DNA of 9,986 nucleotides from an uncultured Oscillospiraceae bacterium. GTDB lineage: Bacteria; Bacillota; Clostridia; Oscillospirales; Oscillospiraceae. The translations under genes and the position numbers were made by a program. The stretch spans positions 1 through 9,986 of the forward strand of contig CAJFPI010000105.1 in assembly GCA_904398675.1 (NCBI GenBank). Reading direction: 5' to 3'. This document shows, piece after piece, positions 1-6,214 of this stretch. How positions within the stretch are numbered: position 1 is the stretch's first letter; each line of letters begins with the position of its first letter. Below the pieces are notes generated by a model. It was given only the letters and a program-made list of their open reading frames with translations. It searched no databases and was not told the origin of the DNA.

Positions 1-573
1 CAGGCAATGGCTGATTTTAACATCCACACCGCCTACTATGGAAAAGCGATACTTCAGCAGCAGGTCGTATACGTCGCTGACCGACCCAGCCGAAGAATTC
101 TCAACAGGCAATATGCCGAAGTCTGCGCTGTTATTTTCAATCGACCGGAAAACATCCTCAAAATGGGTAGTGAATACCGGGGTACAGCCTGGGAATACCC
201 GGCGTGCCGCCCGGCTGGAGTAGGCGCCTTCCACCCCCTGGCAGACTACCCGGCAAGGCTGGGCGGGGGCTTTTCGGGAAGCGTTTAAAATGACAGCGCG
301 AAGTGTTTCCCCGGAGTGGAGCTGTTCGTGCTGGAGTGCACGGCTGACGGACATTATGTTGGAATATACCGTCTGCAAAGCCCCCCCGAACCTGCCGCCC
401 TTCTCCCCTACCTGCCGGAGGATCTCTTCCTCCCGGGCAGTATTGAGCACAGGCAGATGTTCCCGCTGCTTGATGGCGGCCACCTCCTCGGAATAGGACA
501 TCCGGCGTACCAAAAGGCTGATCAATTGGTTATCAACGGCGTCAATTTCCCTGCGTACTTCGTCTAGCGTCAT
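1..573 (-). CDS. pheA: Bifunctional chorismate mutase / prephenate dehydratase (P-protein), 3'-truncated by window edge
   Basis: Converts chorismate to prephenate and then to phenylpyruvate, the committed steps to phenylalanine. I translated 191 codons from ATG 573, and the frame runs off the left edge. Residues 1-90 form an AroQ-type chorismate mutase. Aligned to the E. coli enzyme, Arg7, Arg24, Lys35, Arg47 and Glu48 match catalytic Arg11, Arg28, Lys39, Arg51 and Glu52, but Asp48 is Asn44 here. Residues from about 122 begin the prephenate dehydratase domain: GVEGAYSS, then PVENSSAGSVSDVYDLL, then GGVDVKISHCL. The catalytic Thr-Arg motif and any ACT domain lie outside the window. GGAGG (584-588) is 10 nt before the ATG. 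The start overlaps the aroC stop as ATGA, so translational coupling is likely. It is the last visible gene of the aro operon. Confidence 0.93.
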   Translation of the reverse strand, partial: MTLDEVRREIDAVDNQLISLLVRRMSYSEEVAAIKQREHLPVLNTAREEEILRQVGEKGGRFGGALQTVYSNIMSVSRALQHEQLHSGETLRAVILNASRKAPAQPCRVVCQGVEGAYSSRAARRVFPGCTPVFTTHFEDVFRSIENNSADFGILPVENSSAGSVSDVYDLLLKYRFSIVGGVDVKISHCL

Positions 574-1661
574 AATTGGTTCCCCTCCATCATCAGATTC
601 AATACGCCGAGCGCAGTTGCGGCCTCCACCACAGGGACCGCACGCGGCACAATACAAGGATCGTGCCGGCCCCTTACCTCCAGGATCGCGTCCTGACCGG
701 TTTCCAGATCCACAGTATGTTGCGGCTGGGAAATGGAAGCGGTCGGCTTGACGGCGGTACGTACAATGAGGGGCATCCCCGTTGTGATGCCGCCCAAAAT
801 GCCGCCCGCGTGGTTGGTACGGGTGCGCACCGCTCCCGTTGCATCGTAGTAAAAAGGGTCGTTGTGCCGGCTGCCCCGCATGGAAGCAGCGCCGAACCCG
901 GCCCCAAATTCCACGCCTTTTACGGCGGGGATCCCAAACAAGAGGGAGGAAAGCACGTTTTCGACCCCTCCGAACATGGGCGAACCCAGCCCGGCCGGTA
1001 GGCCGGTAACGGCGCACTCCACAATGCCGCCAACGCTGTCGAGCGACATGCGCGCCTCTTCCACCGCCGCACGCATGGGCGCCTCCTGTTGCGAATCAAT
1101 CAGGGCAAACCTAGACCGGTTCAGCCGGCGGAGCAATTCCTGCGGGACCGACACCCCGTCAAACGGCGTATCGTGGATACCGGCAATGGCGTAAATATGC
1201 GCCCCAATTTCCACGCCGCGCCTTAATAGAATCTGGCGGCATACCGCGCCCGCAAAGACGATCCCGGCCGTAATCCGGCCGGAAAAATGCCCGCCGCCAC
1301 GGATGTCGTTGTGCCTATGGTAGCGGACGGCGGCGGTATAATCGGAATGCCCCGGACGGGGGCGCACCACCAAATTTCCGTAATCCCCGGAGCGGGTATT
1401 GTGATTGCGGATGACCGCGCACAACGGCGCCCCGGTGGTGGTATCTTGCAGCAGGCCGGAAAGGATTTCCGGGGTATCGGATTCTTTGCGCGGCGTAGCG
1501 GTTTTGTCATGGCCGGGCGCACGCCTTCCCATTTGGAGCAAAACCTCCTGCATATCGACGGCTTCCCCGGCCGGAAGCCCGTCGATCACGACGCCTAAGC
1601 CCTCTCCGTGGCTTTCCCCAAAAATCGAAATCTTTACACGTTCACCCCATGTGGATGACAT
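570..1661 (-). CDS. aroC: Chorismate synthase
   Basis: Catalyses the FMN-dependent trans-1,4-elimination of phosphate from EPSP to give chorismate, the last common step of aromatic synthesis; cytosolic. The 363 residues match the usual length (E. coli 361). Signatures in order: FGESHGEG (14-21, His18), GRRAPGHDKTATPRKESD (45-62), RPRPGHSDY (100-108, His105), DIRGGGHFSGR (119-129), GVEFGAGF (249-256), TNHAGGILGG (282-291) and GRHDPCIVPRAVPVVEA (331-347). The frame is open up to 1730, but ATG 1661 is chosen because GGGAGG (1670-1675) lies 8 nt before it and the FGESHGEG motif then falls at the normal place. ATG 1667 is only 2 nt from that site. The start lies inside the 3' end of aroA (20-nt overlap) and the stop overlaps the pheA start by 4 nt. 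Confidence 0.97.
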   Translation of the reverse strand: MSSTWGERVKISIFGESHGEGLGVVIDGLPAGEAVDMQEVLLQMGRRAPGHDKTATPRKESDTPEILSGLLQDTTTGAPLCAVIRNHNTRSGDYGNLVVRPRPGHSDYTAAVRYHRHNDIRGGGHFSGRITAGIVFAGAVCRQILLRRGVEIGAHIYAIAGIHDTPFDGVSVPQELLRRLNRSRFALIDSQQEAPMRAAVEEARMSLDSVGGIVECAVTGLPAGLGSPMFGGVENVLSSLLFGIPAVKGVEFGAGFGAASMRGSRHNDPFYYDATGAVRTRTNHAGGILGGITTGMPLIVRTAVKPTASISQPQHTVDLETGQDAILEVRGRHDPCIVPRAVPVVEAATALGVLNLMMEGNQL

Positions 1662-2916
1662 TGGCATGACCTCCCAGCGCGTTGTAATCTTCAAAAAAGG
1701 TTGGATAGGATTTACAGATGCTGTGTGCATCGGTAATCTCCACCGGTCCGGAGGCCTTCAGCGCCCCCACCGAGAGCGCCATGACCACCCGATGATCGTT
1801 GCATCCTTTGGCAGAACCCCCGGTAAAGGAAGGAACGCCCTTGATCACCAGGCCGTCGGGCAGTTCCGTTACCTTTCCGCCCAACCGGTTGATCCCGTCT
1901 GCCATAGCCGTAAGGCGGTCGCTTTCCTTGATACGCAAGCGGGCCGCGCCGGTAATGCGGGTTTCCCCCTGTGCAAGCGCGCCTGTTACCGCTAAAATCG
2001 GCACCAGGTCGGGAACCTGGCTTGCATCAATCTCAATCCCATGCAGAACGGACGGATAAACGGTAACCTCCCCATCTCCTTGCTCAATCTTCGCGCCGAA
2101 GCGGGCAAAAATCTCTGCGGCCGCACTGTCCCCCTGTGTGGAAGGGATACGCAACCCCTTAATGCAAACCGGCTTATTGCCCAGGGCGCCCGCCGCCAGG
2201 AAGAAAGCGGCTTGCGACCAATCCCCTTCCACCGTAAACGAGCGGCTGCGGTAGTTTTGGCCACCAGGAATGTGCCAACCCTGTTCCGTTTTTTCGATAC
2301 CCACCCCAAATTCCCGCATAATGTCAATGGTCATATCCACATACCCCGCGGATTGCAAAGGAGTGGTCAATCGGATATCGCTGTCCCCGTCCAAGAGCGG
2401 CAAAGCAAACAGGAAACCGGTAACAAACTGAGAGCTGACATCGCCCGGCAGGGAAAATATGCCCGGCCTCAGCTTACCGTTAATGGAAAGCGGAAGCCCC
2501 CCCTGAGTCTGGCAGTAAACGCCCACCTTCGGCAAGCAGTCCAAATAAATCCCGATTGGACGCTGCGGCAACCGGCCCTTTCCGGTAAATCGGGCGGAAA
2601 TTCCGCCCGCTGCCACAATGGGAATCAAAAAGCGGAGGGTGGAACCGGATTCCCCGCAGTCCAGCTCCACATAGGGGGAACAAAACAGGCCTCCCGCATC
2701 CAGCAGCAAATCGCTCCCGGAAAAATCCGTCTCCACCCCCAGGGCATGCACCGCCCGGCAGGTAGCAAGAATATCCTCCGACGGCGCGACGTTGTGGAGC
2801 ACCGAAGTACCGTGGGAAAGCGCTGCGCAAAGGATCGCCCGATGCGCCGCGCTTTTAGAGGGCGGCGCCTGTACAGTCCCATGCAGGTGGGAAGGGTGTA
2901 AATAAACCGAGCTCAT
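1642..2916 (-). CDS. aroA: 3-phosphoshikimate 1-carboxyvinyltransferase (EPSP synthase)
   Basis: Transfers enolpyruvyl from PEP to shikimate-3-phosphate. It has 424 residues, close to the usual 427, with both halves of the two-domain inside-out barrel. Visible motifs: PPSKSAAHRA (18-27, with Lys21 and Arg26), CGESGSTLRF (87-96), RPIG (119-122), GDVSSQFVTGFL (158-169), EGDWSQAAFF (230-239), VPDLVP (301-306, catalytic Asp303), RIKESDR (328-334, Glu331) and CNDHRVVMALSV (372-383). In the PEP-site loop the E. coli motif NAGTAMRPL reads ESGSTLRFL here. Thr97 is therefore Ser92 and Pro101 is Phe96, a region known to influence glyphosate binding. The start overlaps the aroB stop as ATGA. The Shine-Dalgarno site is weak (a G-run about 9 nt upstream), so it probably relies on coupling. 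Confidence 0.97.
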   Translation of the reverse strand: MSSVYLHPSHLHGTVQAPPSKSAAHRAILCAALSHGTSVLHNVAPSEDILATCRAVHALGVETDFSGSDLLLDAGGLFCSPYVELDCGESGSTLRFLIPIVAAGGISARFTGKGRLPQRPIGIYLDCLPKVGVYCQTQGGLPLSINGKLRPGIFSLPGDVSSQFVTGFLFALPLLDGDSDIRLTTPLQSAGYVDMTIDIMREFGVGIEKTEQGWHIPGGQNYRSRSFTVEGDWSQAAFFLAAGALGNKPVCIKGLRIPSTQGDSAAAEIFARFGAKIEQGDGEVTVYPSVLHGIEIDASQVPDLVPILAVTGALAQGETRITGAARLRIKESDRLTAMADGINRLGGKVTELPDGLVIKGVPSFTGGSAKGCNDHRVVMALSVGALKASGPVEITDAHSICKSYPTFFEDYNALGGHANVIHMG

Positions 2917-3974
2917 GCTTGTATTCCCCCCGCCAAAAAATCGGAAAGCCCATCCCTTGGGATGGTATGCAGGTAGCTTTCCCCAATTTCCTTCAGTAAA
3001 ATCAAGCGGATGACATGACCCGCACTTTTTTTATCCGCACCCGCATTGGCGGCCAGCTCCTTTAAAGAAGTGGGATCGCTTACCGGAAGGCCATACGCCT
3101 GAAGCGCCTGCTCAATGCGCAAGGCACAGCCGGGTTTTGTGAGCCCCCGTCGTTCGCCGGCTGTGCTCATCAGCACCATGCCGATCCCCACAGCCTCGCC
3201 ATGGGAAAGGGTTTGATATTGGTAGCGCTTCTCCAGAGCGTGGCCCAAGGTATGACCAAAATTCAACAGCATCCGTTCGCCGGTGTCCCGTTCGTCGTTT
3301 TCCACTACGCGGCGCTTGATGTCCACACATTCGTAGATAACCTGTTCGATCTGCTGCGCGGCTTTCCCTGAAGCGACTTTCTCGAACAAAGAAGCGCTTT
3401 TGATGCAGCCGTATTTGATTACCTCTGCCATGCCGTCGGCAAAATAGCGTTTGGGCAGCGTACTCAGGGTATCCGGGTCAATGAGAACCAGAATCGGCTG
3501 CCAGAAAGCACCGACCAGGTTTTTGCCGGCGTCCACGTCCACCCCGGTCTTGCCTCCCACTGAGGAATCCACCTGTGCCAGCAGGGAGGTGGGGATCTGG
3601 ACAAAATCAATGCCCCGCAGATACGTGGCGGCGGCAAAGCCCGCCATGTCTCCCGTCACGCCGCCCCCCAACGCCACTACCAGGTCGGTGCGGGAAAGAG
3701 AATGCTCCACAAAATGGTCGTACATCCTGGCGACGGTGGAAAGGCGTTTGCTCCCTTCCCCCGCTTCAAATACAAAAAGCGAAACGGTAAAACCTTCCGC
3801 TTCCAGGGAAACCCGCAGCCGTTCTGCATAGAGGGGAGCAACGTTTGAATCGGTTACGACCGCCGCACGCGCAGCCTTGCTGACGGAGCGGATAAGCGGG
3901 CCCGCCTGGTTTATTAGGCCCCGTTCTATTTTTATCCGGTAGCTGCGACCGGTATGGACGGTTAGCTCTTTCAT
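2913..3974 (-). CDS. aroB: 3-dehydroquinate synthase
   Basis: Cyclises DAHP to 3-dehydroquinate, the second shikimate-pathway step, using NAD and a divalent metal; cytosolic. The 353 residues are the usual length. Motifs: EAGEGSK (70-76), the nucleotide-binding GGGVTGDMAGFAAATYLRG (103-121), QIPTSLLAQVDSSVGGKTG (126-144), KNLVGAFWQP (151-160), MAEVIKYG (182-189), NFGHTLGHALE (238-248) and SHGEAVGIGM (257-266). Glu184, His241 and His258 fit the three metal ligands of the family. AAGGAGG (3985-3991) lies 10 nt before ATG 3974. The start codon overlaps the tyrA stop (ATGA) and the stop overlaps the aroA start (ATGA), so it is coupled on both sides. Confidence 0.97.
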   Translation of the reverse strand: MKELTVHTGRSYRIKIERGLINQAGPLIRSVSKAARAAVVTDSNVAPLYAERLRVSLEAEGFTVSLFVFEAGEGSKRLSTVARMYDHFVEHSLSRTDLVVALGGGVTGDMAGFAAATYLRGIDFVQIPTSLLAQVDSSVGGKTGVDVDAGKNLVGAFWQPILVLIDPDTLSTLPKRYFADGMAEVIKYGCIKSASLFEKVASGKAAQQIEQVIYECVDIKRRVVENDERDTGERMLLNFGHTLGHALEKRYQYQTLSHGEAVGIGMVLMSTAGERRGLTKPGCALRIEQALQAYGLPVSDPTSLKELAANAGADKKSAGHVIRLILLKEIGESYLHTIPRDGLSDFLAGGIQA

Positions 3975-4801
3975 TCGTCAAGCGCCTCCTTAATCTGTCT
4001 GCCGCATCGCAGGATGTCCCGCAGCGCGTCTCTGTCGTTGTTTTGGATGGCCGCCCGGATGCCCTCCAAATGGCGGATCAATTCATCCATTTCCGCCGTC
4101 AAAGGTTCCCGGTTTTCCAGAAACAATTCCGACCACAATTCCTCATTGATGCGCGCCACCCTGGACACATCCCGATAGCTCCCGGCGGAAAAGCCCTTGT
4201 GGCGGGGGCATTGTGGGCTTAATACATACGCGCAGGCGAGCGCGTGGGGAAGCTGGCTGGTAAACGCAATCATCCGGTCATGCTCTTCCGGTGTCGTCCG
4301 TTTTACGCCGCCAAATCCCAATTGCAGGGCGGTTTCCGAAAGCAGGGCCAGCGCCCCTTCCGGCGCTCCACAGGGCACCAGAAGATAGCTGGCTCCGTCG
4401 AACAGGCCCGCCTCCGACGCCCAAAACCCGCTCTGCTCCTTGCCGGCCATGGGGTGGCTACCTGCAAACACAAACCCATGTGTGCGTGCCAGGGAAGAAA
4501 GCTCCTCACAGATCTCCGTCTTAATACCCGATGTATCGGTCACGACTACCTCTTTTTTAAAAAAGGGGTGCTGCTCCTTTACAAACTGCACGGCGGCATG
4601 TGGGTAGACGCATAGATAAATGAGATCAGCCTGGGACAGATCGGCCGGTTCCCCCACTTTTTGGATAGCCCCGCTCGTGAGCGCCGCCTGCGTGACCTCC
4701 GGGTTACGGTCAAATCCAATCACCTGGTAGGCGGTACGCTCCGAAAACGCCTTGGCCAGGGAACCGCCGATCAGCCCTAGCCCGACAATTGCTACGGTCA
4801 T
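3971..4801 (-). CDS. tyrA: Prephenate dehydrogenase
   Basis: Oxidatively decarboxylates prephenate to 4-hydroxyphenylpyruvate on the tyrosine branch; arogenate use cannot be excluded. The Rossmann fold starts at the N-terminus with VAIVGLGLIGGSLAKAF (3-19). Asp31 at the end of the second strand favours NAD over NADP. Catalytic-region motifs follow: TDTSGIKTEI (88-97), GSHPMAGKEQSGF (114-126, His116), SQLPHALA (182-189, His186) and SAGSYRDVSRVA (205-216). At 276 residues it is the short form, with no room for a C-terminal ACT domain, so feedback control probably rests on DAHP synthase and the leader. ATG 4801 is chosen over the upstream in-frame start (4834) because it begins directly at the Rossmann motif. 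It sits 1 nt after the aroF TAA with an AGGTGG site just upstream. Confidence 0.95.
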   Translation of the reverse strand: MTVAIVGLGLIGGSLAKAFSERTAYQVIGFDRNPEVTQAALTSGAIQKVGEPADLSQADLIYLCVYPHAAVQFVKEQHPFFKKEVVVTDTSGIKTEICEELSSLARTHGFVFAGSHPMAGKEQSGFWASEAGLFDGASYLLVPCGAPEGALALLSETALQLGFGGVKRTTPEEHDRMIAFTSQLPHALACAYVLSPQCPRHKGFSAGSYRDVSRVARINEELWSELFLENREPLTAEMDELIRHLEGIRAAIQNNDRDALRDILRCGRQIKEALDE

Positions 4802-4802
4802 C

Positions 4803-5816
4803 TTAATCCACCTTGCGGCCGAACGCCTTGCCAATCTGAAAAACGCGCTTGGCTACCTGATCGAACTGGTCGGGCGTCAGGGACTGTGCGCCGTCGGATA
4901 AGGCGCGCGCCGGATCGTTGTGCACCTCGATGATCAAGCCGTCCGCCCCTGCGGCTACCGCCGCCATTGCAAGCGGTTCCACCAGCCAGGAAATGCCGGA
5001 AGCGTGGCTGGGATCCACAATAACCGGCAGGTGGGAAAGTTTTTTGAGGATCGGCACGGCGGAAATATCCAACGTATTGCGGGTAAAGGTTTCGTAAGTC
5101 CGGATTCCGCGCTCACACAGGATTACCTTTTCGTTGCCGCCCGCCATGATGTATTCGGCGCTCATGAGCAGTTCCTCAATGGTAGAGGAAAGGCCGCGTT
5201 TGAGCAGGATCGGTTTATCAGTCTTGCCCAATTCCTTCAATAGCTCAAAGTTCTGCATGTTACGGGCCCCCACCTGGATGATGTCCACATCGTCAAAATA
5301 CTCCAACTGGTGCAGGTCCATGATCTCCGTGATGATGGGCAGGCCCGTCTTGGCCTTGGCCTCCAGCAGCAGGCGGATGCCCTCCGCCCCCAGGCCCTGG
5401 AAGGAGTAGGGGGAGGTGCGGGGCTTGAAGGCGCCGCCCCGGAGGATGCCCGCCCCCGCGTCCTTCACCGCCTGGGCCACATAGCAGATCTGCTCCTCCG
5501 TCTCCACGGAGCAGGGTCCGGCGATGAACTGGAAGTTGCCGCCGCCCAGTTTCATCTCCCCCACCTCAATCACCGTGTCCCGGGGATGGAATTTCCGGTT
5601 GGCGTTCTTGAAGGGCTCCTGGATGCGCTTGACCTCCTCCACGATGTCCAGGGCCTTGATGAGGTCGATGTCCACCACAGAGGTGTCCCCCACCAGGCCC
5701 AGCACCGTCTGGTTGGCGCCGGAGCTGATGTGCAGCTCCAGCCCCAGGCTCCTAAGCCAGTTTTTCAGATTCTCCAGCTGTTTTTCATTGGGATTTTTCT
5801 TTAAAATAACAACCAT
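4803..5816 (-). CDS. aroF: 3-deoxy-7-phosphoheptulonate (DAHP) synthase, type I-beta with N-terminal regulatory domain
   Basis: Condenses PEP and erythrose 4-phosphate, the entry step of the shikimate pathway. It has 337 residues. Residues 1-70 form a ferredoxin/ACT-like domain, which in the Thermotoga maritima enzyme mediates Tyr/Phe feedback. The barrel follows: FIAGPCSVE (97-105), RGGAFKPRTSPYSFQGLG (126-143), LPIITEIMD (159-167), QVGARNMQNF (181-190), KPILLKRG (201-208), CERGIRTYE (234-242), VDPSHASG (267-274) and IIEVHNDP (295-302). Cys102, His271, Glu297 and Asp308 match the metal ligands of the Thermotoga enzyme. Start 5816 is chosen because AAGGAG (5827-5832) lies 10 nt upstream and an extension to 5897 would run through the terminator hairpin. 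Codon style changes within the gene near codons 170-192. First structural gene of the operon. Confidence 0.96.
   Translation of the reverse strand: MVVILKKNPNEKQLENLKNWLRSLGLELHISSGANQTVLGLVGDTSVVDIDLIKALDIVEEVKRIQEPFKNANRKFHPRDTVIEVGEMKLGGGNFQFIAGPCSVETEEQICYVAQAVKDAGAGILRGGAFKPRTSPYSFQGLGAEGIRLLLEAKAKTGLPIITEIMDLHQLEYFDDVDIIQVGARNMQNFELLKELGKTDKPILLKRGLSSTIEELLMSAEYIMAGGNEKVILCERGIRTYETFTRNTLDISAVPILKKLSHLPVIVDPSHASGISWLVEPLAMAAVAAGADGLIIEVHNDPARALSDGAQSLTPDQFDQVAKRVFQIGKAFGRKVD
5243..5310. other. aroF: Codon-usage breakpoint inside aroF
   Basis: Upstream (codons 1-170) all seven Pro codons are CCC and Leu is mostly CTG with G/C third positions, as in the plus-strand genes at right. Downstream (codons 192-337) five of seven Pro codons are CCG. 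Leu there also uses CTA, TTG, CTT and TTA, a style shared with tyrA, aroB, aroA, aroC and pheA. The switch falls in the conserved QVGARNMQNF region. I infer a recombination junction or, less likely, an assembly join. Counts were made by eye. Confidence 0.5.
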
Positions 5817-5826
5817 GGCTCCAAAA

Positions 5827-5832
5827 CTCCTT
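5827..5832 (-). promoter_or_regulatory. aroF ribosome binding site
   Basis: AAGGAG on the minus strand, 10 nt before ATG 5816 and downstream of the attenuator terminator. It decides the aroF start in favour of 5816. Confidence 0.8.
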
Positions 5833-5858
5833 TTATTCAAATCCGTGCCGATTCCAAC

Positions 5859-5894
5859 AAAAAAGACTCCACAGTGGGATTCCACCGTGAAGTC
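5859..5894 (-). terminator. Intrinsic attenuator terminator in the aro operon leader
   Basis: On the minus strand GACTTCACGGTGG (5882-5894) pairs with CCACTGTGGAGTC (5865-5877) over 13 bp with two G-U pairs and an AATC tetraloop. Six U residues (5859-5864) follow directly. It lies between the leader peptide stop (5920) and the aroF start (5816), so by position it must act on operon transcription rather than end a gene. Its 5' arm is also the partner of the antiterminator segment. Confidence 0.88.
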
Positions 5895-5963
5895 CAATCA
5901 AAAGGGATATCGCTGCAGCTCAGGCAGCCTGACAAGCGTCTCTTCCCTTTTCGGTGAAACCCA
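5875..5963 (-). promoter_or_regulatory. Predicted antiterminator pairing
   Basis: Minus-strand UGGGUUUCACCG (5952-5963, leader codons Leu-Gly-Phe-Thr-Glu) can pair with CGGUGGAAUCCCA (5875-5887) over 12 bp with one U bulge and one G-U pair. This uses the 5' arm, loop and part of the 3' arm of the terminator, so the two structures exclude each other. Pairing was found by eye; no energies were computed. Confidence 0.65.
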
Positions 5964-6039
5964 AATAAGCCTTACCCATAAAGAAATAGGTAAAGCTGAA
6001 AAAGAAGAAATATACGCTTGTCAGAAGGGTACGGCCCAT
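5920..6039 (-). CDS. Phe/Tyr-rich attenuator leader peptide, 39 aa
   Basis: A short ORF between the operon promoter and aroF. Residues 10-20 read YFFFFSFTYFF, seven Phe and two Tyr in eleven codons. The whole peptide has eight Phe and three Tyr and no Trp. AGGAG (6048-6052) lies 8 nt before ATG 6039. The stop is TGA 5920-5922, and an intrinsic terminator begins 26 nt later. Phe-rich leader peptides such as E. coli PheL act in cis: a ribosome starved for charged tRNA stalls on the run and steers RNA folding. Here the downstream genes make both Phe and Tyr, which fits a peptide testing both tRNAs. The hydrophobic run could also suggest a small membrane protein, but the terminator and the matching RNA pairings make the leader role more likely. 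No homologue is recognised by sequence. Confidence 0.85.
   Translation of the reverse strand: MGRTLLTSVYFFFFSFTYFFMGKAYLGFTEKGRDACQAA
5929..6024 (-). promoter_or_regulatory. Predicted anti-antiterminator (1:2) pairing in leader RNA
   Basis: CUGACAAGCGU (6014-6024, leader codons 6-9, just before the Tyr/Phe run) is perfectly complementary over 11 nt to ACGCUUGUCAG (5929-5939, last leader codons). A flanking GCUGCAG (6042-6048) and CUGCAGC (5912-5918) can add 7 bp. The closed loop contains the antiterminator segment 5952-5963. A ribosome stalled on the Tyr/Phe run would cover the first strand and release that segment. Confidence 0.65.
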
Positions 6040-6058
6040 ATCTGCAGCTCCTATGTCA

Positions 6059-6119
6059 CAAATCGGGGTTAGTATAGCACACCCCGCCCGATTTGTAAAC
6101 CCCCCTTTTCCCAAATCGG
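6059..6119. repeat. Three alternating copies of CAAATCGG over the aro promoter (candidate operators)
   Basis: On the plus strand CAAATCGG lies at 6059-6066 and 6112-6119, and its reverse complement CCGATTTG at 6088-6095. Centres are 29 and 24 bp apart. The middle copy overlaps the -35 of the minus promoter, the left copy covers its predicted start site and the right copy lies between the two divergent promoters. Such placement is typical of a repressor with cooperative sites. No regulator gene is in view, so this is inference. Confidence 0.5.
6071..6099 (-). promoter_or_regulatory. Sigma-A promoter of the aro operon
   Basis: Minus strand TTTACA (6094-6099), 17-nt spacer, TATACT (6071-6076), with TG one base before the -10 (extended -10). 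Predicted start is near 6064, giving a 5' leader of about 25 nt before the leader peptide ATG and about 250 nt before aroF. Confidence 0.85.
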
Positions 6120-6143
6120 CCCCATTTGCCGGAGAACATTTGT

Positions 6144-6172
6144 TTGACTGTTTCGGCGCGCTGTGGTACAAT
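6144..6172 (+). promoter_or_regulatory. Sigma-A promoter of the GNAT/YoaP-like gene
   Basis: TTGACT (6144-6149), 17-nt spacer, TACAAT (6167-6172), with TGG directly before the -10 (extended -10). Predicted start near 6179, about 36 nt before the ATG at 6215. It is divergent from the aro promoter. Confidence 0.85.
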
Positions 6173-6214
6173 TTTCCCATCACCCGGCGCTGTCCGGCGT
6201 CAAGGAGGCAGATC

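Noticed and set aside
576..5804. Several long plus-strand open frames opposite the aro genes
   Set aside because: They are antisense to well-supported enzymes, show no recognisable domains and lack ribosome sites; the GC-rich complement keeps them open.
5817..5897. N-terminal extension of aroF to 5897
   Set aside because: The extension would translate the terminator hairpin and its U-run, and it adds residues not found in type I-beta DAHP synthases. ATG 5816 has a proper AAGGAG site.
5920..6039. Leader peptide as a functional small membrane protein
   Set aside because: The Phe-rich run is hydrophobic, but the terminator right after it and the competing pairings inside its codons fit a cis-acting role better. 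Conservation only of codon type, not of peptide, would settle this.
5859..6064. T-box riboswitch upstream of aroF
   Set aside because: I looked for the conserved T-box sequence and its TGGN bulge before the terminator and did not find a convincing match. The leader is also short and is mostly occupied by the translated ORF.
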